A stretch of 64,000 nt of DNA from an uncultured Chitinophaga sp. (GCA_902168205.1 CABHOK010000012.1:118551-182550); one strand, 5' to 3'. Shown: positions 37,146 through 48,800, numbered from the stretch's first letter. Program-made: numbers and translations. Notes: a model not told the origin generated them from the sequence alone.

Positions 37146-37175
37146 GGATACATTGACGTTAACATCAATGTATCC
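37146..37175 (-). terminator. Stem-loop between the GH5 and GH29 genes
   Basis: GGATACATTGA (37146-37156) pairs perfectly with TCAATGTATCC (37165-37175) around an eight-base loop. There is no T-run on either side, so it may be a weak terminator or a processing/stabilising hairpin for a polycistronic mRNA. Confidence 0.5.
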
Positions 37176-37249
37176 TTCCGATATAGCGATAATTTTAGTT
37201 CGTGCCTTCAATCAATACATCCGGCACTAGCTGATCTTTGTTTAAAAAG

Positions 37250-38725
37250 TTACTTTGTTCCTGCGATGATAGCGTCAATCGTACGCTGATCTTTTACAGT
37301 AAGATTTGTTCTGTCCAGCGCACCGCCTGTATCCCACCAGAATGGAATTATACCACTTTGCCTTGCCTGCTTAGTCGCAAGCGTTATCCAGTAATCCACA
37401 GAATTATTATGTGTTACCAGATCCTTTGGTTCGTTTTCACTTCCATCCCTTCGGTACGCGCCATACTCTCCTATTAGCACAGGAACACCTTTATCCACAA
37501 ATGTTTCCTTCACCATTTTGAATTGGTTAATTAGTGCACTTTCATTTCCCCACTCCCAGCTTTCTAGAAAATTGCGGTCTGGTTCGATAGACGACTGATA
37601 ATCTTTTCCCCAGTAATAAGCCATTTTGCCCCAGTCTACATCTTCATTCAGGAAACAAAACTGTGCTGGTGAATAATTATGTACTTCAACCATCAGGCGA
37701 TTTGGTGTCGGGTCTTTCGGAAGCGTGCTCATCAATTCAGAGGTCAATACCATGTTTGTACCGGGTCCCTGAACAACAAGTACACGGTAACTGTTTCTTC
37801 CACCGGTAGATCGAACAGCGTCAATAAATGTCTGGTGAAATTGTGCTAATACTTTCGTTTCCGCAGCATTTCCAGCATCCGGTTCGTTGGCGCTGGCAAA
37901 CATCAAATGCTCATCGAAATCACGCATAGCAGTAGCAATCTGCTCCCAAAATGCTCTTTGTTTAGCATCGATCGAATCTTGCTTCACCGGGGTGATATCC
38001 TTTATATTCCTTTCTAACCAACCACCATCCCAATGGATATTCAGTAACACGTATATATCGTTGTTTACACAATAGCCTACCACTTCTTTCACGCGGTTCA
38101 TCCAATTCTGATCTATATGCGCAGTCGCCTTATTATCCACATGGTGCCAATTCCATTGACACGGAATACGAATGGCATTGAAGCCACTTTGTTTTACAAA
38201 CTTTATATAGTCTTCTGTAATTTTAGGACTACCCCATCCCTGCTCATTGTTAGGAGCTTCAAAGGTATTCCCTATATTCCAACCCAATTTCATTTTAGCT
38301 GCAAGTTCAACCGCGTTGCTGCTCATGCCTGTTGCATCAGGTGCCTTGGGCGAGGTGTTGTAAGACGGATATATCGTTGGCTTCTGCGAAACAGTAATGC
38401 GTCTTCTCTGACCGTTGTTGGAGTCAACTACCAATATTGTAGAACGCTTATTACCCGTTGCATTTTTACTAGCAATAATTTGAATGCTGGCGCTCCCACT
38501 ATTACCGTTCACCTGGCTTACCTGCAGCCATGCTTCGGCAGCATTTTGAATAGTCCAGCTATCATTTGTAACGATCGAGAACTCCGATGTATCGCCCTCT
38601 GCGTTGAGCGAAATCTCCAGCGGTGTTACCTTTAGCTCAGGGGTTACGTCATCCTTTTTACAGGAACCAAAAAAAATAATCGTCATCAGTAATACTGAGA
38701 CATTTAAAAAGCTGGTAATCTTCAT
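37250..38725 (-). CDS. BACON-GH5 endo-xyloglucanase/endoglucanase (GH5_4-like lipoprotein)
   Basis: The 491-residue product is a lipoprotein (lipobox FFGSC, Cys22, followed by KKDD, a surface-export-like acidic start). It has a BACON domain (about 30-115; WTIQNAAEAWLQVSQVNGNSG) and a GH5 barrel (about 135-485) with WNIGNTFEAP, IRIPCQWNWH, ASANEPDAG (acid/base Glu near 280) and LIGEYGAYRR (nucleophile Glu near 420). The same lipoprotein-BACON-GH5_4 order is known from the Bacteroides ovatus xyloglucan locus (BoGH5A), where it cuts the glucan backbone at the cell surface. It stands 263 bases downstream of the TIG-protein gene, after a hairpin. Confidence 0.94.
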   Translation of the reverse strand: MKITSFLNVSVLLMTIIFFGSCKKDDVTPELKVTPLEISLNAEGDTSEFSIVTNDSWTIQNAAEAWLQVSQVNGNSGSASIQIIASKNATGNKRSTILVVDSNNGQRRRITVSQKPTIYPSYNTSPKAPDATGMSSNAVELAAKMKLGWNIGNTFEAPNNEQGWGSPKITEDYIKFVKQSGFNAIRIPCQWNWHHVDNKATAHIDQNWMNRVKEVVGYCVNNDIYVLLNIHWDGGWLERNIKDITPVKQDSIDAKQRAFWEQIATAMRDFDEHLMFASANEPDAGNAAETKVLAQFHQTFIDAVRSTGGRNSYRVLVVQGPGTNMVLTSELMSTLPKDPTPNRLMVEVHNYSPAQFCFLNEDVDWGKMAYYWGKDYQSSIEPDRNFLESWEWGNESALINQFKMVKETFVDKGVPVLIGEYGAYRRDGSENEPKDLVTHNNSVDYWITLATKQARQSGIIPFWWDTGGALDRTNLTVKDQRTIDAIIAGTK

Positions 38726-38923
38726 TGATTGTTTAATTTGTGAATGTAATTGTTTTCTGAAAGGGACTTTAACTCACTATATTCATTCCATCCGGTTGAT
38801 GCTGGCTCCTGTTCTCCTATAGGGTAATCGTTTTACTGGCGATGCCATGCTTCCAAAAATATCATTGTCCATTTCAGAATTCTTTTGACTATATATATCG
38901 TTCAATATAAATTTAGAAAGAGC

Positions 38924-38959
38924 ACCCGCGGGATCCTGTAAACAGGAAGCTCCGCAGGT
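38924..38959 (-). terminator. Imperfect hairpin after the SusCD/TIG gene set
   Basis: An inner stem TCCTG/CAGGA (38934-38938 with 38943-38947, loop TAAA) is extended by GCGG/CCGC and ACC/GGT pairs (38924-38932 with 38951-38959) with a bulge. It lies 30 bases after the TIG-protein stop codon. The T-rich tail is on the plus side, so termination efficiency on the minus strand is uncertain. Confidence 0.45.
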
Positions 38960-38988
38960 TTTACTTTACTGCTATAGGAATACTGGCT

Positions 38989-40548
38989 TTATCTTTTCAC
39001 CACTCTGAAGTTGTCGAAAGCAGCCTCGATACTTGTAGTTGTTTTCGTGCCATAGTTATGCAGGTAAAGAGTCAAGTAAGTCTTTCCGGTAGCAATGTTG
39101 AGTAGGTCAGAAACTTTTGCTATAGGATCACCTTTACCATCACCAAGGGTAGCATCCTTCTTACGGAATGACGACAACGGAATTGTCACCGTCTGCCATC
39201 CTTGTGTAGTAAAGGCGGCTGATTCTTTAGCCGATATTTTCCAAGGCTCGTATAGCGCTAAATAATCACCTTTATCAGTCCTGATACAAAGCGTACCTCC
39301 GTTCCAAGGTTTCGTAACATTGATTTCAAATTTGAAGGCCCATTTATCTCCTGAATCATTGAGATTGTCGGATGGCACCCATGCATATTCACCCAGGCGA
39401 ATGGCGTTACCATCGCTACCCTCACCAGCCTTTAGCGCAACACTTTTATACGTGATGTACTGTCCGGTTCCAATTCCATACTCAGCATTATAAGGAGGCC
39501 AGCCTGTTGTGTTCGGGTCCGAGCTCCAAAGATCTACAGAGCCTCCCCACCATTGCCAACCGAAGTAATCACTCCATTCCAGATTACCCAAAATGCCAAG
39601 GCCACCTGCATTTATGAATGCTACATCATTTACCTTGAATGCAGTAGTGAATGTTCCACCCGGAGTAACAACAGTTACCGTTCCGCTTTCCGTTAGCTTC
39701 GGTGATACAAACTTTACTGAATTGCCATCTTCAGATTCTTCAAAGGAAGAAATTGTTACACCGGCAAATGTTATACTTTCAACACTAACAAAATTATATC
39801 CGTACAGATAGACCTCTTCACCTTCCTTGGGAATCTCATGCGAAACGTTGGTTATTATAGGGGGGCCTACGATCCGTATCGAAAAATTACCCGTTCCGAT
39901 TCCTGTCGTGTAGCTGATCGTGTTGACGAGTGAAGCATCACCGCCGGATAAATTAGCGGGTACTTGTACAAGGGTACTTGAATCGGTATATACCACCGTG
40001 CTCAGGTCAGCTGCTATACCCTGAAATCTTATGTTCGTGGCATTGCTAAGATTAACCCCAACGATGTTGATTTGCTGTTCAGGAAAAACCCTGTCAATAA
40101 TTTCTCCATCTGTATTTCGAACGTTAACAATAATTGGGGTGCCGGTGACAATAATTTCATACGTGCTTGTTCCGCCTTTACTAACTACCGTAATTACATT
40201 AAGCTTGTCTCGGGGAACCGTCAGGAACGGAATCGTCGGCACCTGCACTACCAGAGTTTCATCGGTTGCAAAAGCAAGATTGATAGTGGCCGGTATACTT
40301 CCAAAGTATACTTGTGATACAGAAGTCATATTTTTTCCATGCAACACTACCCACTGCCCGTCATTTAACGATGTAATAAGAGTATCATTTGGCGCGGGGG
40401 CATAATTGCGAACTTCGTTGATAACGGGCACGCGCATATCATCATCATCTTTGCAACCTGTGATGAACGTTAAAATCACCGCCATGCACAAAAGCTGCAA
40501 AACACACAGGCGGATATATACTATATTTTTCATAAATGATTGCTTCAT
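38989..40548 (-). CDS. Surface glycan-binding lipoprotein with IPT/TIG repeats (SGBP-B-like)
   Basis: The 519-residue product is a lipoprotein (lipobox LTFITGC, then KDDDD, typical of surface export). Three TIG/IPT immunoglobulin-like repeats follow (about 45-130, 130-225 and 225-305; for example DGQWVVLHGKNMTSVSQVYFG, FPEQQINIVGVNLSNATNIRFQG and KEGEEVYLYGYNFVSVESITFAG). A C-terminal domain of about 205 residues contains many Trp (WSDYFGWQWWGGSVDLW) and ends in AAFDNFRVV, fitting a glycan-binding sandwich. It would hold polysaccharide at the cell surface for the SusC/SusD importer. It starts five bases after the SusD stop; an inner ATG at 40533 is also possible. Confidence 0.9.
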   Translation of the reverse strand: MKQSFMKNIVYIRLCVLQLLCMAVILTFITGCKDDDDMRVPVINEVRNYAPAPNDTLITSLNDGQWVVLHGKNMTSVSQVYFGSIPATINLAFATDETLVVQVPTIPFLTVPRDKLNVITVVSKGGTSTYEIIVTGTPIIVNVRNTDGEIIDRVFPEQQINIVGVNLSNATNIRFQGIAADLSTVVYTDSSTLVQVPANLSGGDASLVNTISYTTGIGTGNFSIRIVGPPIITNVSHEIPKEGEEVYLYGYNFVSVESITFAGVTISSFEESEDGNSVKFVSPKLTESGTVTVVTPGGTFTTAFKVNDVAFINAGGLGILGNLEWSDYFGWQWWGGSVDLWSSDPNTTGWPPYNAEYGIGTGQYITYKSVALKAGEGSDGNAIRLGEYAWVPSDNLNDSGDKWAFKFEINVTKPWNGGTLCIRTDKGDYLALYEPWKISAKESAAFTTQGWQTVTIPLSSFRKKDATLGDGKGDPIAKVSDLLNIATGKTYLTLYLHNYGTKTTTSIEAAFDNFRVVKR

Positions 40549-40553
40549 GTTAA

Positions 40554-42182
40554 TTAAAATGAATAAGGCACTGCAGGCTCCAGCAATAAAGGGTTGGCAG
40601 TTACCTCTACAGAGGGTAAAGGCAACTTAAATGAATTAACAGTTGCCGGTGTAATTACTCCATAAGAATCTCCTGGAGTTACTTTACCTGTAGTACTGTT
40701 AACCTGGATGTTAACGCGGCTATCTTCACCATTAAGGCGCTCTAAAGCTTTAGGCAGATTGTAATATGAAAGTCTAACAATGTCAAACCAGTATTCGCCT
40801 TCACCAGCCAGTTCTATCCTCCTTTCTTTAAATAGCGTAGGTTCACTAATGGAGCTAACCTCAGCAAGACCTGCTCTTCTTCGTATTTGATTAAAATACC
40901 CTAATGCTTGCGCATCGGAGGTTGTCATATTATTACCTAAAACTGCTTCAACATAAACCAGGTATATATCGGCAAGCCTTAATAATATAGTATGCTCCGG
41001 AGAAGAAGTATTACTCATCAGAGGCAGATTAAGATCTTTCTCGTTGCCTATAATATGCTTCTTTAAACCACTATTACCATTGAATTTAAGACCCGTTTTT
41101 GTAACGCCGTTTTCAACGTAACTTATATTCGTATTTAATTCCGGGTACGTGTCGTTCCTGTACATGAACGTAGCCTTACGCCTCAGCGAGTCCACTTCAA
41201 TAGAGTCATTGGCAATATCAAGGTATTGAAGATACATATCGTATGTGGCTTCAATCCCATAGTAACCACCACCGCCATTTATCTGTAACGCGTTGCTGTA
41301 AAGCTGGAGCATATTTCCCTGGTACCAACCTCCACCATTTGTTGGCCACTGAAGAGCAAACAATGACTCTGCATTATCATTGAATTGATATTTAAAAACA
41401 TCGGCATAGTTTTCCATCAATGATAAACCGCTATTCTCACAAACATTACCTGCATACAGTTTGGCACTGTCAAGGAGTGACTGATTGCGCGTGCCGCTCT
41501 GATTGAGACCTGCCCATGTCAGGTATACTTTAGACAACAATCCCTGGGCTGACCATGTAGTAACGCGGCCTTTATCCCACGTTGCCGGCAAATTTTTCCG
41601 GGCAAATGTCAGATCATTAGCAACAAACTGATATACATCACTGGCATGATTTCTATATACCAATGGATTGTCAAAAAGATCTTTGCTGTCTTTAATAATA
41701 GGAACGTCCCCCCATAGCCTTGTCAACGTGAAATAAGCATAGGCACGCATAAACTTTGCCTCTCCCAATGCAGCATTTCTATCTGCTTCCGCGATGTTCT
41801 CTGATGCTAAATCTTCTATAGCATGGATGGTGGTATTGGAATGTGCAATCAAATTGTACATCGATCTCCATTCTGTAATCAAATTAAAGTTATAACCATT
41901 CAGCGAAAATGTATTTAACTCCACTGCAGGCCCGTTGTATCCAAGTATCATGTTGCCCCCCAGAACTTCACCCAATGGCAAGTAGCACTCAGAAGTCCAG
42001 GCGCCCCATATGCTACCGCTATATAATGACGCCGTTGCCTTCTCTAGATCCTCAGCAGTTTTATAAAAGTTTTCGCTCGTTACTGCTGACAATGCCGGAC
42101 GATCTAAAAATGAATCGCCGCACGAGGCTAAAAGAACAGACGTAGCAAGTGATAGATAGATTATTATAGATTTAGTCTTCAT
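40554..42182 (-). CDS. SusD-family surface glycan-binding lipoprotein
   Basis: The 542-residue product is a lipoprotein (lipobox VLLASC, Cys21) with the SusD/RagB fold: TPR-like helices in the N-terminal half (FLDRPALSAVTSENFYKTAEDLEKA, EAKFMRAYAYFTLTRLWGDVP) and the C-terminal SusD signature (LLRLADIYLVYVEAVLG, YFNQIRRRAGL, ERRIELAGEGEYWFDIVRL). It forms the lid of the SusC barrel and captures oligosaccharides. It begins four bases after the SusC stop, so the pair is translationally linked. The ligand cannot be read directly, but the neighbouring enzymes suggest xyloglucan oligosaccharides. Confidence 0.96.
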   Translation of the reverse strand: MKTKSIIIYLSLATSVLLASCGDSFLDRPALSAVTSENFYKTAEDLEKATASLYSGSIWGAWTSECYLPLGEVLGGNMILGYNGPAVELNTFSLNGYNFNLITEWRSMYNLIAHSNTTIHAIEDLASENIAEADRNAALGEAKFMRAYAYFTLTRLWGDVPIIKDSKDLFDNPLVYRNHASDVYQFVANDLTFARKNLPATWDKGRVTTWSAQGLLSKVYLTWAGLNQSGTRNQSLLDSAKLYAGNVCENSGLSLMENYADVFKYQFNDNAESLFALQWPTNGGGWYQGNMLQLYSNALQINGGGGYYGIEATYDMYLQYLDIANDSIEVDSLRRKATFMYRNDTYPELNTNISYVENGVTKTGLKFNGNSGLKKHIIGNEKDLNLPLMSNTSSPEHTILLRLADIYLVYVEAVLGNNMTTSDAQALGYFNQIRRRAGLAEVSSISEPTLFKERRIELAGEGEYWFDIVRLSYYNLPKALERLNGEDSRVNIQVNSTTGKVTPGDSYGVITPATVNSFKLPLPSVEVTANPLLLEPAVPYSF

Positions 42183-42186
42183 GATT

Positions 42187-45100
42187 CTATAATGATAAGT
42201 TTAAACCAAATGTGATTATTCTTGGCTGTGGATAATAGCCATCATCAATACCTGCATATAGCGGGTTCCATGACCCGATTTCAGGATCCATACCGGAATA
42301 CTTGCTTAGTATAAACAGGTTTGTGGCACTAGCATACACCCTTAAAGATTTCAGATGCATTTTTTGAGTCAGACTACCCGGGAGCTCATACCCTAAAGAA
42401 ATGTTTTTAAGCCTCACAAACGAACCATCCTCAACATAACGATCCGACAGTCTTTGGTTTCCATTTGTTCTGTCATTCCGCAGTCCGGGAATCTTGGTAT
42501 CCGGATTGGATACATATACATTGTTAACATCAGAAGCCGATCCGTTTGGATCCACCAACGCCAGCTTTGCATAATCTTTTATACCTGAAAAATAAGCGGT
42601 GCTTGATAGAGGGTCTTCGTGTGACTCGCGCGTTACATTATATACTTTGTTGCCAATGTTGGAGGTGAAAAATATATTTAAATCAAAATTTTTATACTTA
42701 AAAGTGTTATTCAACCCCAATTGCACCTTCGGAAGTGGAGACCCCAGATAGGTTTGATCGCTTTCATCAATAATTCCGTCTCCATTCAGATCCTTGAATT
42801 TAAGATCACCATACCAGATACTACCAGATGCATTGGCAAACGGAAGCGGCTCACCATTTCTCACCGGTCTTGGATGAGGGGCAATTCCATTTGCTTCGTC
42901 ACCTAGAAAATCTGTTGGCGTTGCAAAAACACCTTCAACTATATATCCATAAAATTCTCCCAACGATCTTCCCGGCACTGTTCTGGAATATGCTGTGCTA
43001 ATGGAAGCGTCTTTAGCATTTAATGCGGTTATTTCATTCTTGTTGTGCGACACAGTAAGGTCTGTTCTCCAGGTCAAGTCTTTACCACGGAGGTTATCAG
43101 AACTTATTCTAAAATCGAACCCCTTGTTCTCCATAGAACCTATATTTACATAGGGAGCTTTTAATGCACCCGGAGGCCAAGATGCGGTAGTCGTTCCGGA
43201 ATAGAGTGGTAATGTGATTTGCATAGCAAGATCATTTGTCTTGCGATGGTAAAAATCAACCGAGAAATTTATCCGCCAATTGAAAAAAGCTCCATCGAGA
43301 CCGATATTATTATAGAAAGTCTGCTCCCATTTCAAATCAGGGTTTCCAATCTCATCATTCACCATCGCTACACCCCCAAGACCTGTTGATGCGGTATTAA
43401 GTGTACTCGCATAAGAATAATCTCTGCCGCCAGCCCGGTTGGTTAAACCAGAGCTAATACGCAGCTTCAATTCATCAACGCTTCCTACACCTTCAAAAAA
43501 AGACTCGTTATTTATCTTCCATGCTACTGCTCCTGAATAAGACAGTATCCAACGATTTTGTTTAGCGTACATTGAATTACCATCATAACGGGCATTACCC
43601 GTGATCAGATAGCGGTCGTTAATCCCAAGATCCAAACGGCCGAAATACGACTCTATCGCGTTATGTTGCTTGCTGCCACTGTTGGTTGCTGTTGCCGGAT
43701 CACCTGCTCCAACAGTTTGAACTGAGTTGGTAGGAAAATCCAGGCGTGTTGCACTTACCTGTCTCGAGTTGTTTAATTGCCACTCATGCCCCGCCATGGC
43801 AGTCATTTTATACTTATCGCCAAATGCATGATTATAGGTGAGATAGGAACTCATTTCTGAGTGATTCTGATCATTGTACTCTGCAGTACCATCATTCCTT
43901 GCTTTAATAAGGCTACCTATTACATAGTCCGGGTTAAAGACGTCTCGGTTTTGAATGGAAAAACTTCCCCCGATAACATTTTTCAAGAGCAAGCCCTTTG
44001 CAACGTCAATCTCAACATAGGCGTTCGGATGTACCTCCTTACGGTTGGACTCATCTTTATTAATCGCTGCGAGGGCTAAAGGATTTGCTATTGGCGGTAC
44101 CCAACCACGATTCGTATTGTCTACGCCACCCCATGAACCATCGGAATTCTGCACAGCAACATCGGGGGTCATGCTCAGAGCCCTACCAATAACTCCTGAA
44201 GTTATAGCATTGATTTTATAGTCAATATTTACCAACTGAATACGTGTGCCTATTCTTAACCACTTGGTTGTTTTATTATCCAGATTTAAACGGACAGACG
44301 TTCTGTTAAACTTCGATCCGAAAGCAATACCATCGTTTTGATGGAATGTTCCAGATAAATAGTAGGTCGTCTTTTCATCTCCGCCACTTAATGCGATTGT
44401 ATGCTCACTAATACGCGAAGTTCTGAATAACTCGTTCTGCCAATCTGTTCCCTTACCTAGATACTGAGGATTCTGAAACTCAGGTCTGGTATCAAAATTC
44501 CATGCTGCTCCCCTTGCGTTTAAGAAAGCTGCATGTTCACTCAAATCCAGAACCGGAAGTCTCTGTACCAAGCGTTGAAACCCGGTATAATGCTGATATG
44601 AAACGGTTGGAGCTCCCGGCTTCCCTCTTTTGGTAGTGATTAAAATAACACCATCGGATGCCTGGGAACCATAGATTGCTGTAGCAGCAGCATCCTTTAA
44701 TACTTCGATAGACTCAATTTCAGATGGATTGATACTCGCTAATGGGCTCATACCTCCCGTACTAGAACCAGCAGTACCGATCCTTACACCATCGATTACA
44801 TACAATGGATTGCTGCCTCCCAGCGAAGTTATACCGCGAATCTGCACCGAGACACCACCACCCGGTTGCCCGGACACCTGCTGTACTACCATGCCCGGGA
44901 CTCTACCTTGCAGCGCCTGCTCCATGGTACTGACATTCGTTCTTTTTAGCTCATCACCTCTAACGGAAGATATGGCGCCTGTCATATCTTTTCTTTGCAC
45001 TTCACCGTAGCCGATGGAAACTACTACCTCTTCAAGTGTTTGTACATCTTCAGTCAAATTAACATCTACAGCTGTTTGCTGTCCTACTAAAATCTCCTGC

Positions 45101-45342
45101 TGCTTATATCCTATAAAGGAGATAACAAGCATGTCATCGGGTCTGCCGGAGATTTTGAATGCTCCATCGGCATCCGTTACCGTTCCAATGGATGTGCCTT
45201 TAATAATCACACTGGCACCCGGTATAGCAGAACCGGATTCATCTCTCACAATACCAGTTATTGTTTGCTGTGCCAGAACCTTCAGGCACATGAACATAAT
45301 TAGTACAGAGATGCCTAAACGTCTGTAAAGTTTTTTCTTCAT
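42187..45342 (-). CDS. SusC-family TonB-dependent glycan importer
   Basis: The 1051-residue product has a signal peptide, a carboxypeptidase-regulatory-like domain (about 27-105; ITGIVRDESGSAIPGASVIIKGT), the SusC TonB-box region (LEEVVVSIGYGEVQRKDMTGAIS), a plug (about 130-235; LYVIDGVRIG, EVLKDAAATAIYGSQASDGV) and a 22-strand barrel ending in PRIITFGLNLSL. It imports oligosaccharides across the outer membrane together with the SusD lipoprotein encoded just after it. It is the first gene of the SusC-SusD-TIG unit and follows a 500-base gap from the hybrid regulator that probably controls it. Confidence 0.97.
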   Translation of the reverse strand: MKKKLYRRLGISVLIMFMCLKVLAQQTITGIVRDESGSAIPGASVIIKGTSIGTVTDADGAFKISGRPDDMLVISFIGYKQQEILVGQQTAVDVNLTEDVQTLEEVVVSIGYGEVQRKDMTGAISSVRGDELKRTNVSTMEQALQGRVPGMVVQQVSGQPGGGVSVQIRGITSLGGSNPLYVIDGVRIGTAGSSTGGMSPLASINPSEIESIEVLKDAAATAIYGSQASDGVILITTKRGKPGAPTVSYQHYTGFQRLVQRLPVLDLSEHAAFLNARGAAWNFDTRPEFQNPQYLGKGTDWQNELFRTSRISEHTIALSGGDEKTTYYLSGTFHQNDGIAFGSKFNRTSVRLNLDNKTTKWLRIGTRIQLVNIDYKINAITSGVIGRALSMTPDVAVQNSDGSWGGVDNTNRGWVPPIANPLALAAINKDESNRKEVHPNAYVEIDVAKGLLLKNVIGGSFSIQNRDVFNPDYVIGSLIKARNDGTAEYNDQNHSEMSSYLTYNHAFGDKYKMTAMAGHEWQLNNSRQVSATRLDFPTNSVQTVGAGDPATATNSGSKQHNAIESYFGRLDLGINDRYLITGNARYDGNSMYAKQNRWILSYSGAVAWKINNESFFEGVGSVDELKLRISSGLTNRAGGRDYSYASTLNTASTGLGGVAMVNDEIGNPDLKWEQTFYNNIGLDGAFFNWRINFSVDFYHRKTNDLAMQITLPLYSGTTTASWPPGALKAPYVNIGSMENKGFDFRISSDNLRGKDLTWRTDLTVSHNKNEITALNAKDASISTAYSRTVPGRSLGEFYGYIVEGVFATPTDFLGDEANGIAPHPRPVRNGEPLPFANASGSIWYGDLKFKDLNGDGIIDESDQTYLGSPLPKVQLGLNNTFKYKNFDLNIFFTSNIGNKVYNVTRESHEDPLSSTAYFSGIKDYAKLALVDPNGSASDVNNVYVSNPDTKIPGLRNDRTNGNQRLSDRYVEDGSFVRLKNISLGYELPGSLTQKMHLKSLRVYASATNLFILSKYSGMDPEIGSWNPLYAGIDDGYYPQPRIITFGLNLSL

Positions 45343-45842
45343 AAAGATTTGGTTTGGTTAGGGTGTTTCCACTTTTGCAGGCTGTTCAACTTCTTCGGAA
45401 TGTGAAATGGTCTCAATGCGATCGATTCCGGGTGAACAACACTGTAATCGTTTGCAGTAAAGTTATGGCAGTGGGGGGCTTACGGATGGTATTGAATCGT
45501 CTTGTTCAGGCGGATGCAGAGTCTACGCACGGTATCCGAAAGTCTCGAAAGTGTGTATTTGATTTTTTCTTAAACACAGGTCGTATACTGTATGCAGCGT
45601 GCAGTACAGGAACACAATGGCACTTAATCATTCACAAATCCATTTGCAACAGGGCAATCAGCCATGTAACGATCGAAAAAATGACCAAATACATGATCAG
45701 CTCAAGAAATAGCAGGAGTCTTAATTTTCGTTTCAACGGGTAGTAGCGTTAGCTGCCAAATATAGGCATGTAGTTTTCCGGAGAGCGTAGCCAATAATCC
45801 CAAAGAGGGCTAACAATTTGCTAATGTAAAAGTATATAGCTT
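45343..45842. other. Regulatory gap upstream of susC
   Basis: About 500 bases between the SusC start and the regulator's stop, both on the minus strand. It should hold the inducible promoter and the binding sites of the AraC-type output domain. I see a weak TAACTTTA match on the minus strand near 45465-45472 and no strong direct repeats. A 129-codon plus-strand frame here has no protein-like features and is treated as chance. Confidence 0.5.
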
Positions 45843-48800
45843 CTAGTCTCTCCGCTTACCACTGGCATACGCGGATGGCAATACATGATATTGTTCTTTA
45901 AAATGGCGTGCGAAGTATTTGGGATTATTGAAGCCTACACGATACGCAACTTCCGATACGGAAAGCTGACTCTTCTCCAGAAGCTGTGCTGCATGCTGCA
46001 AGCGAATGGAACGAATGAGTTCTAACGGAGCTTTACCGGTAAGCTCCTGCACCTTTCTGAAGAACTGGGCACGGCTTACACCAAGCTCGCGACTCAAGTC
46101 CAGCACGGTGAGATCGCTGTTGGCTATATTCTTTTCGATTGCCTCGATCACCCGGGCAACAAACTGTTCATCCAATGACGTAATCTGTATCTCGCTGGCT
46201 TTGATTCCATTTTTCTTTGCGAGTAATTTATGCAGGTCTTTACGTAATGAAATCAGGTTTCGTATTCTCGACTCTAATATAGGGAAGCTGAACGGCTTGG
46301 GTATATAATCATCAGCGCCTACTTCAAATCCTTCGAGCCGTTGCTCTTCACCAGAACGGGCTGTGAGCAAAATTACCGGTATATGGCTTACACGTTGATC
46401 TGATTTAATTTTCTTGCAAAGCTCCGTGCCATTCATGTCGGGCATCATCAAATCAGTAACAATCAAATCCGGGTATTGCGAAATGGCTTTCTTCCATCCT
46501 TCCTCTCCTGTCTCAGCCTCTATAACATCGTATGCTATCGTCAGGTTATCTTTCAGATAGAAACGAAAATCTTCGTTATCCTCTACCAGTAATATCAATG
46601 GCTTACTTCCTGATTTAGGATCAACTTCACTTTCACCATCCACAACATCGATCGGTTCGCTCACGGTCTCATGAACAGCGTTGATAATTTTTTTCAGCGG
46701 CAGCACAACTATAAAAGAACTCCCCTTCCCTACTTCACTCTCCACGCGTATCGTACCGCCATGTATTCGTACAAACTCTTTTGTTATAGCGAGTCCTATA
46801 CCACTGCCCTGGTTTACGATCGAGCTTGGCAATTCATTTTGAAAAAAACGTTCGAAGATCAGTTCGTGTTTTTCCGGTGATATTCCGATTCCCGAATCTT
46901 TGACTATAATTTCCAGTATACTTTTTTCAGACGAATCTTTAACATCGACCATTACCGCGATCGCTCCATTTCCCATAGTAAATTTGAAGGCATTGGAAAG
47001 AAGATTGAACAATATCTTCTCAACCTTGTCATGATCAAATATAGCTTCCAGCGAAGATGTATTTGATTCGAAGGTAAGCTTGATGTTTTTTTTCTCCGAC
47101 AGGTCTGCAAAAGAATATACCGTTTCACGAACGAACTGGATGATGTCTCCTTCGGATGGATGGAAGCGTATATCCTGAACTTCCATTTTTCTGAAATCAA
47201 GAAGCTGGTTCACGAGATTTAACAACCGCTTTGTGTTTCGCTGAATGAGATCTATATTCTTCCGTTGCTCAGGTTCTTGTACTTTTTGACTCAGACTCTC
47301 CAGCGGAGACAGTATAAGTGAAAGCGGAGTTCTGAATTCATGACTCACATTGGTAAAGAATTTCGTCTTCATCACATCCAGCTCGCGCGATCGCATCGCT
47401 TCTTCCTGTTGTTGCCTGATTGCAAACTTCATGCGCTCGCCTTGCTGTATAAGCCTACGCGTTATATAAAGTGCTGCAAACAGCAGGATCATATAGATCA
47501 TATACGCTCCGCCTGATTTCCAGAATGGTGGCAGTACTTTGATAGGAAGTGAAATACCTTCTTCACTCCATTCACCGTCATTGTTGGTAGCGATAACACG
47601 AAATGTATAATTACCAGCGTTGAGATTTGTGAAGGTTACTCTCCGGTTGTTGGCATCGGCTGGCAGCCAGTCTTCATTAAATCCTTCAAGTTTATATTTA
47701 TACTTCGTTTTTGACGGCTGCGTAAAATTGAGTGCGGCAAACTCTATAGAAAAAACATTATCACTCGCTGCCAGTATAATAGAAGGATTGGTTGTAATGG
47801 AGGACGGTAGCGAAAAATGATTATCACCTTTACTTCCCGGCAGGACGCTTTGATTGAAAATTTGAAAATCTGTAAATACAAGCTGAGGTATAGTCTTACT
47901 ATGCCCTATATCATCGGGTTTGAAAATATTAAATCCATTGTCTCCACCAAACACAAGCTCTCCACTCTTCATTCTTATAGAAGCATCTTCACCAAAACGT
48001 TGCCCTTGTAAACCATCAGCCTCGGAGTAGTTGGTGAAACGAAGCTGAATGCTATCGCCGGATGTTATGGGAGTGGCGCACGCAAGTCCATTGGAAGTAC
48101 TAAGCCAGAGCCGGCCTTTGGAATCTTCTTCCATTGCCATGATTGTATTATTAGGTAGTCCGTCCTTTTCAGTAAAATTTGTTAACCGGTTTGTTTCTCT
48201 TTGCCATACACTGAGTCCCCCCGTTGTTCCTATCCACATACGTCCTTTGGAATCTTCTAGTATACCGAGTATAACATTGCTCCGAAGTGATGCCGGGTTG
48301 TTCTTATCCGACTCGAAGTGAATCATAGTTCCGGAGTCTTTCATGAGCACGTCAATACCCAGCGATGTACCGAACCAAAGATTACCATGACTATCCTCCA
48401 CGATCGTTGAAGAATAGGGTGAGATGAGAGCCTTTTGCTGGGGATGAGAATAGCGTGTAAATGTTTTCGTCTTTCTGTTAAAGAGGTTGACACCTCCTTC
48501 AAGCGTACCAATCCAAAGCTGATGTTTTGAATCCTCAAAAATCTCCCATGCACTCCGATCAGAAAAACTCTCCGGATCATCAACACGGTGCTGATACCGG
48601 GTAAATTTACTGCCATCAAAACAATTGAGCCCGCCAAAGAATGTACCGATCCACAACTTGTCTTCATGATCCAAAAACAAACTCACAATAACATCACTGC
48701 TCAGACTATGCGGATCTTTCGGGTTATGTCTGTACGTTGTAAATCTGCCGCTCTTTCTGTCAAAGTATATTAAACCACCACCGTCTGTTCCCAGCCACAG

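Noticed and set aside
45354..45743. A 129-codon plus-strand frame upstream of susC
   Set aside because: No domain, no signal, no promoter, unlikely composition; it lies in the expected regulatory gap of susC.
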